Shown: piece after piece, positions 1 to 10,296 of the stretch
How positions within the stretch are numbered: position 1 is the first letter of the stretch
Layout of the letters: each line of letters starts with the position of its first letter
NCBI RefSeq assembly: GCF_000330505.1
Contig: NW_004440271.1
Coordinates: forward strand, 51,569 to 80,473
Reading direction: 5' to 3'
DNA from: Entamoeba invadens IP1
Lineage: Eukaryota; Evosea; Mastigamoebida; Endamoebidae
DNA length: 28,905 bases
Notes under the pieces: model-generated
The model's database searches: none
Told to the model about the DNA's origin: nothing
The model's input: the letters and a program-made list of their open reading frames with translations, nothing else
Translations under genes and position numbers: made by a program

Positions 1-553
1 AATTCAAGCACCAAAGGGGTTGTCTGTTTTTTGAAACAATTTTGAAACGAATAACATTTTTAAAACAAAATAGTTTTTCAACTAAAATTTGGTCTTGCAC
101 GCCCTTTCCCTGTAAAAAAGACTAAAAATTTTAACTTGCACACCTTGGGGAAGTCACTTTAATTGAATTTTTATTTTGAAAATAACACCCAAAATTTTAC
201 AAGTTATTTATTTTTAAACCAAAAACAACTTAAAATATTTTTTTTTATTATAATAAAAACACTAAAAATAGTTAAATTTAATAAAATATATTATCATATT
301 CACTACAATTTTCTGAAATGTTGTTTTTTGAAAAAATGTTTTTGAATTATTTTAACATTCTGTTTTATTTATAATTTATTTAAAATTTAAATATTTATTA
401 TTATCCCACAAATGTGTAACATTCAAATATTTTATCATACGATATTATAATTATGATATTTATATTTAATAAATAAACCATAAATTTCATTAACAGAAAA
501 ACCCAGCATTTTTAGAAACTACACACGAAACTTGAAAAGCACAACGCAAAGTC
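1..553. other. AT-rich region upstream of TMK1
   Basis: This is non-coding in appearance: long A and T runs, and stops in all frames apart from a 60-codon stretch at 163-345 rich in Phe, Lys, Asn and Ile, which is what chance gives at this base composition. The last 50 bases before the ATG at 554 are less T-rich and probably hold the promoter and short leader of TMK1. I could not place a clear TATA or initiator element in them. Confidence 0.5.
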
Positions 554-3500
554 ATGTTTTTACTCTTGTCAATCTCATTTGTGATTAACGCGTTGGAATG
601 TTTGCCCTATTCCACGACCTGTGAAGGGGGATATACGAACAATGCGATCAAAGTTGATGTGACCCAGTGCAGCACCATTCGCGTCTACGACGAGTTTACT
701 TTGACAAATGCGTGTGTACTCCGTTTTTCTCCACATACCAAGTTTATAGTATCACGTGGTGCTTATATTGAATTAACCTTTGACCCACAAGTAGTAATGT
801 ACATTGACGAATTTATGATGGAAGATTACTGTTCCGTTACTTTTAAAGGCCTTTTCAATGTCTTTTCATTCCGCACGATCACTCTTGGTCTTCACCCCAA
901 ATTCTCTTTTTATGACTACCAGACGTACTCTAACATCACAATAACTCTTCCCAAAGGTCTCTCGTTGAATTACGCCAACGGCGCGACATTCATGAACTCA
1001 AATATTCTCAACGAAGCCATCAAATTCACCGTGACGGGTACATTGACTTTTGTCAACTCGACATTTTCTAACACCGTATTTCTCGATTTAGCCGCGACGA
1101 CGCTTATCTTCGAAGACTCGATATACGACTTTAGGAATGAATTAGAGTCGTACTACGATGAGCCCAAAGTGTCTGCGAACGATCTAATTTTCACGGGGCA
1201 CTCGACGGGAGAGATTTTAAGTCGTGTGTCTTATAATGTCAACAACATCACGTTATATGGCACTTCCGAACTTCTTTATGACAAAGAAGACACTAGCAAC
1301 GATTTGAGCTTCAATTTGTTACTCACTGATAACTCCATCTTTCACATCCATAGAGAATACCAAGTCGGAACATCGTCGCTCACTATTAAAGGAAACTCAA
1401 CGCTTTACATCTACAAAGAATCGGTCTTGTCTTTAGGCGTTGCCGTATTAAATTCAGATCTTTGCATTAAGGAACACTCGCGAGTGTATGTGTTAGGTAC
1501 TATCCAGTCTTTTAAATCAGTGTTCATTCAAGATAGTGCGTCTCTCTATATGGATGGAACACTGAAGAGCGGGTTTTACCCTGACAAAGTGAATATTACA
1601 ATGAGTGGGGAGGCGTATTTAGAGGTTGGAGGGAATGTGCAGTTATTAGTCGAACAAATGGTGATGTACGATACATCAAAAACCGTGTTTAAAGATAACA
1701 TGCAGGTCTTAGTCTACTTATTTTCATTGCTGGATCAGTACTCGGGAATGGTACTGTCTCTCTACGACCACGCATCACTCTCGTTTAATGTGTATGATGA
1801 AAATCATAGTGTGGATGGGATTTACTCGACTTTTATGTACAATGACTCGAAAATTGTATTCCATGGGAACAACCACGGCTTTTTATATCAAGTTGAAATG
1901 AACGACAACGCGAGGGTGGAGACTAATGACTTAATAGATGTCACTTTAACTCATGTAATAATGAACGATAATACAGTCATTACTATAACAGATAACTCGA
2001 GAGTGATTCTTGCGAATATTAAGACGTCTTTTGACTCAAAAATCGTGTTCAGAGGGAATGGGAAAATGACGTTGAGATGTTCAACAGGGGAGTGGGATGA
2101 TGAGTGTTGGTTTGAAGAAAGCGTCTTACAATTCAATGGATTTCCCTTCGACTTTACTAACACCTCATTGTTGGGGACTCCATTTGACTTATACCAAACT
2201 GATCTGCGATTCAACGACACAACTTTAGAGAATACAATGCTGCCATCAGACCGATGTATTGGCTTGTTTTCAATTGGTGATGATGCAATTATCCCACCAT
2301 TCACCAACCCACACATCTTCAAATTGTTTGATGGCCATTTGGTGAAGTATTGCCCCGAAGGCATCGATCATATAACAGAAAAGACGTACTGCACAATGAT
2401 CTATAAGGACTGGAACAACGCACACACCTTCGAGAGATACTACCCCTTCGACCAAGCACATTGCCCGTATGACAACGTCGAAATTGTCACTTCCCTGAAA
2501 CAAGTGGTGATTGGGAATTATCAAGTGTTGGCCAAATTCCTAAATGAAACAAATGTCTTCTTTCAAAAGGTCACGACAAAGCAACAGAAGGTCTCTGGCC
2601 TCTTGCGAGAAGTGACGTTTCCCTCGCAAATCGTTCTGAAAAGCTCGTGTGCTACGATCGACAGTGTTATTGTGGAATTGCTTCCAAATGGGACATACAA
2701 TTATACATCGACGTGTAAACAATATTATAGAACACCACAAACTATCGAACGTGGGTATCTGATTGTCGACGACGTCACTTTTGTGATCAATACCGATTTC
2801 GGAATATCCGTCTATATTTTAGACCAATTAAAACCGTCGACAGTCTCAACAAGTCTTGTCACAGGTGTTCTTGTTATTGGGAAAATCGGGTTCTACGTCG
2901 ACGACGAGTTGTGTAAATATGGTCGTGTCACAGCGACATCTACTGTATGTCACAAGTACGATGTGATGCAGTGCGACGACGGGTATTATGCGAATGGGTT
3001 TATCTGCACGAAATGTTCTGATACGAAATGTTTAGTGTGCACCAGCTTGCAATGTGTGTTATGTGCGAATGACTACATTTTAAATGGGAGTGTGTGTATT
3101 AAGAAACCAACTGGGTGTAAGGTGGCACGAAACAACTATTGTTTTCTCTGTCAAGATGGGTACTCTCAAGTTGGGAGAGATTGCTTAACAACATCGCCTC
3201 TTGCGAATTGTATGGAGAGTCGGAACAACATGTGTTTGAAGTGTAATAATACATTGATGGTAGTTAAAGATGGTGTTTGTGTCTTATATGAAGGTGCGTA
3301 TTTTACGACTACCATATCAGTAGTCACGTGTAATTCTGGGTATTACACGTTAAATGGGATATGCTATCAGTGTACTACTCGACACCCACACTGTTTGCGA
3401 TGTGATTACACGTCTTGTTATGTGTGTGAGAATGGGTATGAAATTCAGAGTGGTGCGCAGTGTTTAAGCCAGAGTTGTCAGACGTACAGTTCGATTGGCA

Positions 3501-5715
3501 TCTGTTTGAAGTGTAAAGAAGGGTATATCCTCGACGAGTCGAAGAAATGTGAGTCTCGAATCGACTACTGTTCATTACAGTCGTCGTCCACGTGTTATCT
3601 CTGTTTAGACGGGTACTTCCTTTCAAATGGCATTTGTGTCTCGATCATTGCGAATTGTTTAACAAATAGTAACACGGGGTGTGTCCGGTGTCGGCCGGGG
3701 TATTACCTGAATTCGTTGAAATTATGTGAAAAGTGCCAGTCGAATTGTTTGACGTGTGGGACGTCCCCTTCGAATTGTCTTTCGTGTTATGAGGATGCCT
3801 TTCTTTCTGAGAGCAGGTGTATTACAGCGGTGAGGTATGAAAAATTGTGTGACAGATATACGTCGAATGGCTATTGTGTGCATTGTGTGACTGGGTATTT
3901 CCTCGAGGATGATTTGTGTCAGCAATGTATGTCATCTTGTGGTATCTGTAGTAATAAATACTATTGTATAACATGTAAAGAAGGCTATTTCATATCGAAA
4001 TCAGGAGACTGTTTAGAGAACAAATTAGCTGGGAACTGTGCTGTGAACATATCAACATCATTAGGTTGTATCCAGTGTAATCCAGGCAATTACTTGAATG
4101 AGAGACGATGTTATCCGTGTAGTGTAGGGTGTGCGACGTGTGATGCGTTCGAGTGTTTTTCGTGTCGTGACAATTTTGTGTATAAAAATGGGAAGTGTCA
4201 ATCGTATATGTTTATCAAGCATTGTGTGACAACGCAACGGGGGGAGTGTCAACTGTGTTCCTTTTGGTATGCGCCAAATGACAAAGGAACGTATTGTGAG
4301 AAGTCACCTGTGTGGTGGGTGATCTTTCTTATTGTAATCTTTTGTCTTGTGATATTAGTTTTTGTATTAACACTGATCATATTCATTGTATACAAAGTCG
4401 TATCCAAGTACATTCGTAACAAAAAGCTAGATGGGATTGTCTCTAAAATCACGAATTCGACAATGTTGACATTTGAGTTAATTCAAGGCGTGTATTGCGA
4501 CGTGAATAAAATCCTCTTTGAAGGGGATACATCGCAGCTTCCCGTCTTCCAAAGTACAATGACCGAATTTGTCATTGGAAATAAAGGGAAACAAACGGTT
4601 CGATTACAATTGAAAGGGCAGAAAAACAAATTCCGCTATGAGATCAAAGTCGCCCCACCCGTCGTGATATTAAAAAGAAATGAGGCGTGTCGGTTTACCG
4701 TTTTTATCAAGCCGCAGTGTACGTGTAAAATCAATGATAACATAACTATCTATATCAACGATACCAACAAACAAAAGGGTGAAAATGTGAATATCCCGGT
4801 AGTTGCGGAGTCTGCGATGTCGTCGTATTTAGACCAAACAGAGATCATAGTCAAGCGTTTGGTAGGGGAGGGGAGTTTTGGTAAAGTGTATTTGGGAGTC
4901 TTTAGAGGGACCCAAGTTGCGCTCAAAGTGATGAAACAAATCAACTTAGACCAAGAGACGTTAGACGAGTTCAAAAAGGAGGTTGAGATGTTAAACAAAT
5001 TTCGATGCGATCAAATCGTCCATTTCTTCGGAAGTGTTCGGATGCCAAGAATCATCGGAATGGTAGTCGAGTATGCTCCTTTTGGGTCGTTAAGAAGTGT
5101 CTTTATGAGTACCAAATTCCACGATGTATGTGAGAAGATTAAAGTGAAGTACCTCGTCGATGTCACTAAAGCACTTGTCTACTTACACACAAGTGGTGTT
5201 CTTCATCGAGACATTAAACCAGATAATGTCCTCATTTTCGATGTCACAAGCATCATTACTACAAATGCAAAACTATCGGACTTTGGCTCGTCGAGAAATA
5301 TCAATTTGTTGTTATCTAATATGTCATTCACTAAAGGAGTCGGCACACCAGTTTGTTGAGTACCATTATTATAAGAAGATAACAAAGAAGAAATACTCAG
5401 AAATAGGTCTACATGGCACCAGAAATATATAATAAGAACAGGTATAGTGTTGCAGCAGATGTATTTGCTTTGGGAATCACAATATTTGAATGTATGAAAT
5501 GGGGGGAGGCGTATGACGGCGAGATGTTTACTTTCACGTGGCAAGTCCCCGATTATGTGAACAAAGGAAATCGTCTCCCAAAGCCAGAGAACGTCACCGA
5601 CGAAATGTACGATATCATCCAGAAGTGTTGGAGTCACGACCCAAAGAAAAGACCAACAGCAAGTGAAGTGTGTAAATCTTTGACGGTGGTTGAACAGAAA
5701 TTACCAAACCCATAA
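554..5715 (+). CDS. Transmembrane receptor-like protein kinase, TMK family (TMK1), two exons
   Basis: The CDS is join(554-5350, 5407-5715), 1701 residues. A signal peptide (residues 1 to about 14) is followed by about 770 residues of Ser/Thr/Asn-rich repetitive beta-like ectodomain. A cysteine-rich region with many CxxC pairs (about 784-1250) comes next, then one membrane helix (about 1254-1285, starting VWWVIFLIVIF) and an Ig-like juxtamembrane region (about 1296-1420). The cytoplasmic kinase has a Gly loop GEGSFG (1438-1443), ATP-binding K1458, HRD at 1551-1553, DFG at 1576-1578 and APE at 1603-1605. All catalytic residues are present, so it is predicted active; the C-lobe ending is typical of tyrosine-kinase-like kinases. 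Entamoeba TMKs of this build are known or proposed surface sensors; the ligand cannot be told from sequence. Splicing is required, because the intron donor itself encodes V-C-stop. The ATG at 554 is followed directly by the hydrophobic signal peptide. Confidence 0.93.
5351..5406 (+). other. Intron of TMK1 (56 bp, phase 0)
   Basis: The donor GTTTGTT follows CCA, and the acceptor ATAG precedes GTCTACATG. Splicing joins Gly-Thr-Pro to Val-Tyr-Met-Ala-Pro-Glu, the normal end of a kinase activation loop, and keeps the frame (exon 1 is 4797 bases, 1599 codons). GTTTGTT and TAG are the usual Entamoeba splice signals. If retained, the protein ends after GTPVC and lacks the whole C-lobe. Confidence 0.93.
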
Positions 5716-6147
5716 CTCTCATCACAATGAAAGTTGTAAGTATTCTTCGTTTCTATTAATTACGCCACAACGAGAAGTTATAGAGTGCTTTTCTATATAC
5801 TATACTAAAACCAGAATTAAACTAGTTTATTAATATTTTTTATTGTGGTGAGTTAAAACTTAATGTTATTAGTATATATACTAGTAACAATAAAGTACAT
5901 AAAGTATATTTTTATAATTCTTTATAATTCTTTATTCCATCTATTACAATAATAATAATTTATAGTTAAATGTATTATAATTTATTAATAAATAGTTTGG
6001 GTGAAATAATAGTAATTAATTATTATAGTTTGATACATATTAAAATAAAATACTAATAGTATTAAAAAATAATTAATAAGAAAATAATTATAATTATATC
6101 TATAATTCAATCTATTATAGTTGTTTATTTCGAACATTAAAAAACAA
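5716..6147. other. Convergent spacer between TMK1 and the Ras gene
   Basis: A very AT-rich spacer between two genes that face each other, so it should hold both 3' ends. Near 5911-5935 a short direct repeat (TTTATAATTC twice) is visible. No gene or RNA is recognised. Confidence 0.5.
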
Positions 6148-6747
6148 TTAAAACAAATTACATCTAAATTTTCTTTGTCTTGAAGACTTTGATTTGGTTT
6201 CATTTAGCATCTGTACATTTGGGTTGGGAAGATGTGCTCTTATGTCTTGTACCAAAGAAGTGAATGCTTCTTTTACATTTATACCTAGTTTAGCAGATGT
6301 CTCGAAAAATAGAGTACCCAAAGATTCTGCTAAAGAAGCTCCTTGTTCGATTGATATTTGTCTTTCTTTAATATGTAAGTCACATTTATTACCACAAAGA
6401 ACTATTGGAATATGGTCTTTGTTAATATCCTTATTTGCTAGTGTAAATAAACTCTGGTAGATTTTGTTGGCTTCAATGAAGGAGTTCTCAGAAGATATCG
6501 AATAAACCACAACAAATCCATCACCAGTTTGCATATATTGATCTCTCAAACTTTTGTACTCATCTTGACCAGCAGTATCGACAACATCAATGAGAATAGA
6601 TTCGTTTTTTATTATAACACTTGTTCGATAAAAATCTTCGATTGTGGGATCATACACTGCTATAAAAGCTCCCGATATAAATTGAACCGTAATTGCACTC
6701 TTTCCAACAGAACCACTCCCTAGCATTACTATCTTATAACAATTCAT
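6148..6747 (-). CDS. Ras family small GTPase
   Basis: A 199-residue protein that lines up with Ras without gaps through residue 61. It has the G1 P-loop GSGSVGKS (10-17), switch I YDPTIEDFYR (32-41, with T35), G3 DTAGQ (57-61), G4 NKCD (120-123) and G5 ETSAK (149-153). A basic stretch (SRQRKFR) precedes the C-terminal CaaX box CNLF (C196). A final Phe usually favours geranylgeranylation by GGTase I, so membrane anchoring is expected. It should bind and hydrolyse GTP and signal through Ras-type effectors. Q61 and the effector loop favour Ras over Rap, although GSG at 10-12 is Rap-like. Residue 13 is Ser, not the usual Gly. The start is supported by a TATA-like element 26 bases upstream. No intron is seen. 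Confidence 0.95.
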   Translation of the reverse strand: MNCYKIVMLGSGSVGKSAITVQFISGAFIAVYDPTIEDFYRTSVIIKNESILIDVVDTAGQDEYKSLRDQYMQTGDGFVVVYSISSENSFIEANKIYQSLFTLANKDINKDHIPIVLCGNKCDLHIKERQISIEQGASLAESLGTLFFETSAKLGINVKEAFTSLVQDIRAHLPNPNVQMLNETKSKSSRQRKFRCNLF

Positions 6748-6772
6748 TTGATATAAAAAGTAAACACCTGAA

Positions 6773-6781
6773 CTTTTTATA
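6773..6781 (-). promoter_or_regulatory. TATA-like element of the Ras gene
   Basis: TATAAAAAG on the minus strand ends 26 bases before the Ras ATG and is followed by AAGTTCAGG, which resembles the Entamoeba initiator. Entamoeba leaders are only a few to about twenty bases long, so a TATA box about 30 bases before transcription start falls near this place. The same 9-mer stands at a matching distance before the peroxiredoxin gene. Confidence 0.45.
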
Positions 6782-8331
6782 TAGTAGATTCGATAGAGGA
6801 TGACGATAATTTGTTGTTTGGTAGTCTTTAACTTTGTTTCTATTTAAAATGTATTATAATTTATTATATTTTTACTACTGAAGTATAATACACTATTCAA
6901 TGTCACATGCACAAAACAATTACTTCTTTGGACGTTAATTTTATGGACATTTCATTTTTTGACTTCGAAGTCTTGATCGAGTAATAATATTTGAAATGAT
7001 AAGAGAAGTTATTGTTTGTTTCATTTACTTTTAAGCAAGTCAAAATACACCTATTTTAATGTTTTAAATAAATAGGTGAATTAAAATTGGTTTCATAGGC
7101 TTTCACAAATTCATGGAATTTGTAAAATTCGAAATTCTTTCAAAACCCTAAAAATAGACATTTTTTCCATTTTTTTGCTTATGATTCAAATCGTGTTTTG
7201 GTTCCAATAAGATAAACAAATTTTAAAAATATTCGATACAAAACAAACCAAAATGTGTAAAATTTTGGGTTTGTTTTTCAAATTTATTAATAAAAAGGTA
7301 TACTTTTTTAGGTTTCACAAAAGTGAATAAAAAACGCCTTTTTCTTCGTATTATATAAAGAAAAAATAACAACGTGTGCATACGTGCCGAATTATTACAA
7401 AAAAGATTATTTTGAATTGCTAAGGGTATAAATAATTTTATCGAACATTCCTTTTTTCAGTCTTATTCTATTTTCAATAACAACAAAAAATTTCTTTACA
7501 AATACTATAAATATAAATAATACCTGTTATTTGATAATTGCTGTTTATCTACCAACATTATCTGATTGTTCATTTATTGTTAAAAATACCAAAAATTCAT
7601 GAAATTGTCAAATTAATTGAAATTTATCCTTTGCAATTTTCATCTGTTTATGGTTTTTAGACCAATTTTTCACATTAAACCAATTAAATTTATCATTCTT
7701 TATTTTAATGTAATTGACTGACTAAATATGAACTGATTTTTATTTCAAAACCCAATTATAATTATAATTAAGCTCTCTTTTACACCAACACGTTTTAGTG
7801 TTCATTTAATTTTCTTTTTAATAAGGACCCATGTCTTTTTTCAATAAGAATGACACTTTTTTGTTTTGAGTTTGTCACATAACCACATTACATGAAGAGT
7901 CTGTCTTTTAACCTTGTCCTTTCTTCAAAAGTTGTTCCTTTTGCAAAAAACACACAAAAAATTCTTTAAAAATTGGGAATTAGGTAATAAATCATAAAAA
8001 CGGTAAAAAAACTGAAACAACAATGTTTTAGTGTTTTGAAAAATTACCTGATATATTCCAGTTATTAATATCTAAAAATTGAAGGACAACGTTAGAGAAA
8101 GGACGACGTTTAGAGAATGAATCCAATCACATTTTGTAAATACAATGACTAACCCAACCAACTATTTTTAACAAAAATATTGAATTAATCATCCTATTTT
8201 TAATATTAAAATAACATGACCTATTATTTACTGACAATAAACAACGAAAAATATAAATAAAATTGTCTTAATGTGAAAAAAACAAATAAATGTTTAATAA
8301 TAGAAAAAGTACCTTTTCACACAATTATAAT
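6782..8331. other. 1.5-kb gene-free AT-rich region
   Basis: Stops are frequent in all frames, and homopolymer A and T runs are common. I see no tRNA, rRNA or recognisable transposon. One small inverted repeat is visible: CACCTATTT at 7048-7056 against AAATAGGTG at 7070-7078. The part next to the Ras gene should contain its upstream promoter. Confidence 0.5.
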
Positions 8332-8922
8332 TTACTGTTGCTTCCTTGTTACTGTTTGGTGGTTTCCTTCTATAGAGTCAGTTTTCTCCAAATTGAATTC
8401 ATTCTTTTCGAAAACCATCACTTTGGCATTTTCCGTCTTTTCTTGATAAAGCCCAACAAGTTCCTTTCCAATCCTCTTGATTTCATCAAACCCAAAAATC
8501 AAGTCATTCCCATAGAAAATTGCTGTGATGTATTCCTCTTTGAATTGTACCCTTTTTCCTCCACACACCTTGGTTTCCACAAAGTATCCCATTTCCCTCA
8601 AAAAATCGACAAACATGTTAATGGTCTCTGTGAACACGTTAGTATTTCGCCTTCTTCTCGCTGTTTTGAATGAAACGCCTTCCGATATTTCAAACTCGAT
8701 TCTTTCATCACATCGTTTGTTCACAAACTTCCGGACGTCCACCTTGTCTTCGCCACTCCATATACGTTCGACCAAGAAAAATTGCTCGTAAACGACAGCT
8801 TTCTTTTGTGGAATGATCATTTCGATGTTAAAGTGTTTGTTAATTAAATAGAGTAATACAGCTGCTTCATACACTTGGTTGTTTCTCACTTCGATGAACC
8901 TTGCTTTCCGTTGGACAAACAT
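8332..8922 (-). CDS. Hypothetical protein, 196 residues
   Basis: I do not recognise the family. The frame remains open upstream to a TTG at 8953-8955, but the first ATG is at 8922 (start MFVQRKARF), and I choose it. The protein is mixed alpha/beta in look and strongly charged. It has a basic patch ARRRR near the middle, an amphipathic stretch (FTETINMFVDFLREMGYF) after it, and a Gln/Thr-rich tail ending RKQQ. There is no signal peptide or membrane segment, so it is probably nuclear or cytosolic. Codon use is less AT-biased than the flanks, and a TATA-like element lies 39-50 bases upstream; both support a real gene. The basic patch and the following helix could bind nucleic acid, but this is only a guess. 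Confidence 0.65.
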   Translation of the reverse strand: MFVQRKARFIEVRNNQVYEAAVLLYLINKHFNIEMIIPQKKAVVYEQFFLVERIWSGEDKVDVRKFVNKRCDERIEFEISEGVSFKTARRRRNTNVFTETINMFVDFLREMGYFVETKVCGGKRVQFKEEYITAIFYGNDLIFGFDEIKRIGKELVGLYQEKTENAKVMVFEKNEFNLEKTDSIEGNHQTVTRKQQ

Positions 8923-8960
8923 AATTTGAATATATTTTGAATAAGAAGTATTCAATGCAC

Positions 8961-8972
8961 TTATTTATATAC
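8961..8972 (-). promoter_or_regulatory. TATA-like element of the 196-residue gene
   Basis: GTATATAAATAA on the minus strand resembles the Entamoeba TATA consensus GTATTTAAA. It lies 39-50 bases before the ATG at 8922, a fitting distance when the leader is short. Confidence 0.4.
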
Positions 8973-9043
8973 CACCCATCCTTGTACATTTTTTTCTATT
9001 ACTAATAATACTTTATTTATTCACAACCCAAAAAAAACTTTTT

Positions 9044-9214
9044 ATGGCATCTATTCGCAATTTTAGAGCTCAAGAGACTCTTCAATATCGACTCGTAAAA
9101 TTGTCTTCGATCAACTTTGCAACTTATGTCCATTTTCCGAAAAATCCGAACACAAAATACATATTGTATACTTATAATCTCTATTGTTTATTACTTTCTT
9201 TATGTTTCAAGTGA
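9044..9214 (+). CDS. Possible small ORF or first exon, 56 codons
   Basis: ATG at 9044 opens MASIRNFRAQETLQYRLVK and runs to TGA at 9212-9214. The first 35 codons use more G and C than the surrounding DNA, as the real exons here do, while the end turns AT-rich. It could be a short protein, or exon 1 of a gene with a donor at GTTTATT (9185) and an acceptor such as TTTATAG near 9296-9302. No family is recognised. It lies just upstream of, and divergent from, the 196-residue gene. Confidence 0.22.
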   Translation: MASIRNFRAQETLQYRLVKLSSINFATYVHFPKNPNTKYILYTYNLYCLLLSLCFK

Positions 9215-9302
9215 TTTTTCGGTCTTTTCGACAACTCTTTCGTTTTTTATTCAAAAGTCAATTAGAATTCCATCATCAGCGTTAAAATATCTCGTTTTAT
9301 AG

Positions 9303-10296
9303 CAACTCCTCACAAAACATTTCAAAGGGTAGAATTATTTGTCTATTTATATATTATAAATGGATTTCACTGTTTTGGGTTTGTTAACTAAATGCCAAAT
9401 AATCTGTTAATAAAACAACGGTGTCTACTTGTTTTCTGTCCCCATATCAATCGAACTCTCTTTTTTTATTTTTTGGCTATTCATTTTTGAGGCAGAAAAA
9501 AAATGCAACTCCATTTTTGATCCTTTATATTACTAATTAATAACAATACAATTAAACCCAACATTTCTTTCTCTTGATACTTTACTTTGTATTTTTGGAA
9601 AAATTAACTAAAAACATATTTCTATTTTAAGAATACTATCTGCAAAAACTTTATTGAATTATATACTTTCTTAAAATAGTGCTTTATAACTCTAATCATA
9701 ATATTTTCGATTATAAATTATAAATTAATTATAATTCATTTATTATACTTGTCATTTTTTAATAATTTATTTGTTATTAATAAATGTATTTATCATTTTT
9801 TTTAATAAAATAGTAAAAAATATTATATTTTTATTCAACTGAAACTAGACACATATAATATCTTTTCTTATTTATTTGTTAAAATACATCCCCATTTTTT
9901 GAAATAATTTCAATTTCTTTCTCATTTAAACAAAATATTTATTTATATCTTATTTATCTCGAAATATATTTTCAGTTCGAGTTTGAGTTTTTATTCCATT
10001 AAACACTTTTTTTATATAATAAAAAAAATTTTATTAATAAATTATTTTAATTGTAAATTAATTTCATTTTAGATTAATTAATTAAAACTATATTATTACT
10101 AAAATTTACAATTAATTTTTATTATCACTTTTTGAAATAATCAAATAAGTAAACATCATATAAGAAGTTAAAACAAAACTTTAACTTTTGAAGTCAAAAA
10201 ACAAAACAAAAAAGTGATTAAAAATTCAAATGTAATACCATTGAAAAACTATAATTAAACCAAAACTAATAGTAAAAAACATACAAGAACTTGAAA
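9303..10296. other. Gene-free AT-rich region
   Basis: About 1 kb of AT-rich sequence with many TTTATTAAT-like stretches and no open frame of note. The last 60 bases should contain the promoter and leader of the TLDc gene; no clear TATA element could be fixed. Confidence 0.5.

Noticed and set aside
163..345. Sixty-codon plus-strand ORF before TMK1
   Set aside because: Composition is only Phe, Asn, Lys and Ile, as expected by chance in AT-rich spacer; it lacks the higher GC of true exons here.
5351..5412. Reading TMK1 as a pseudogene because of the TGA in the activation loop
   Set aside because: GTTTGTT and TAG splice signals remove the stop and restore GTPVYMAPE in frame; TMK2 has the same intron.
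7048..7078. Inverted repeat as terminator, small RNA or transposon end
   Set aside because: The arms are only 9 AT-rich base pairs; this is expected by chance in such DNA, and no element or RNA surrounds it.
6782..10296. tRNA genes, tRNA-linked arrays, rRNA or CRISPR in the gene-poor part
   Set aside because: No cloverleaf A/B box pair, rRNA segment or regular spaced repeat could be recognised by eye.
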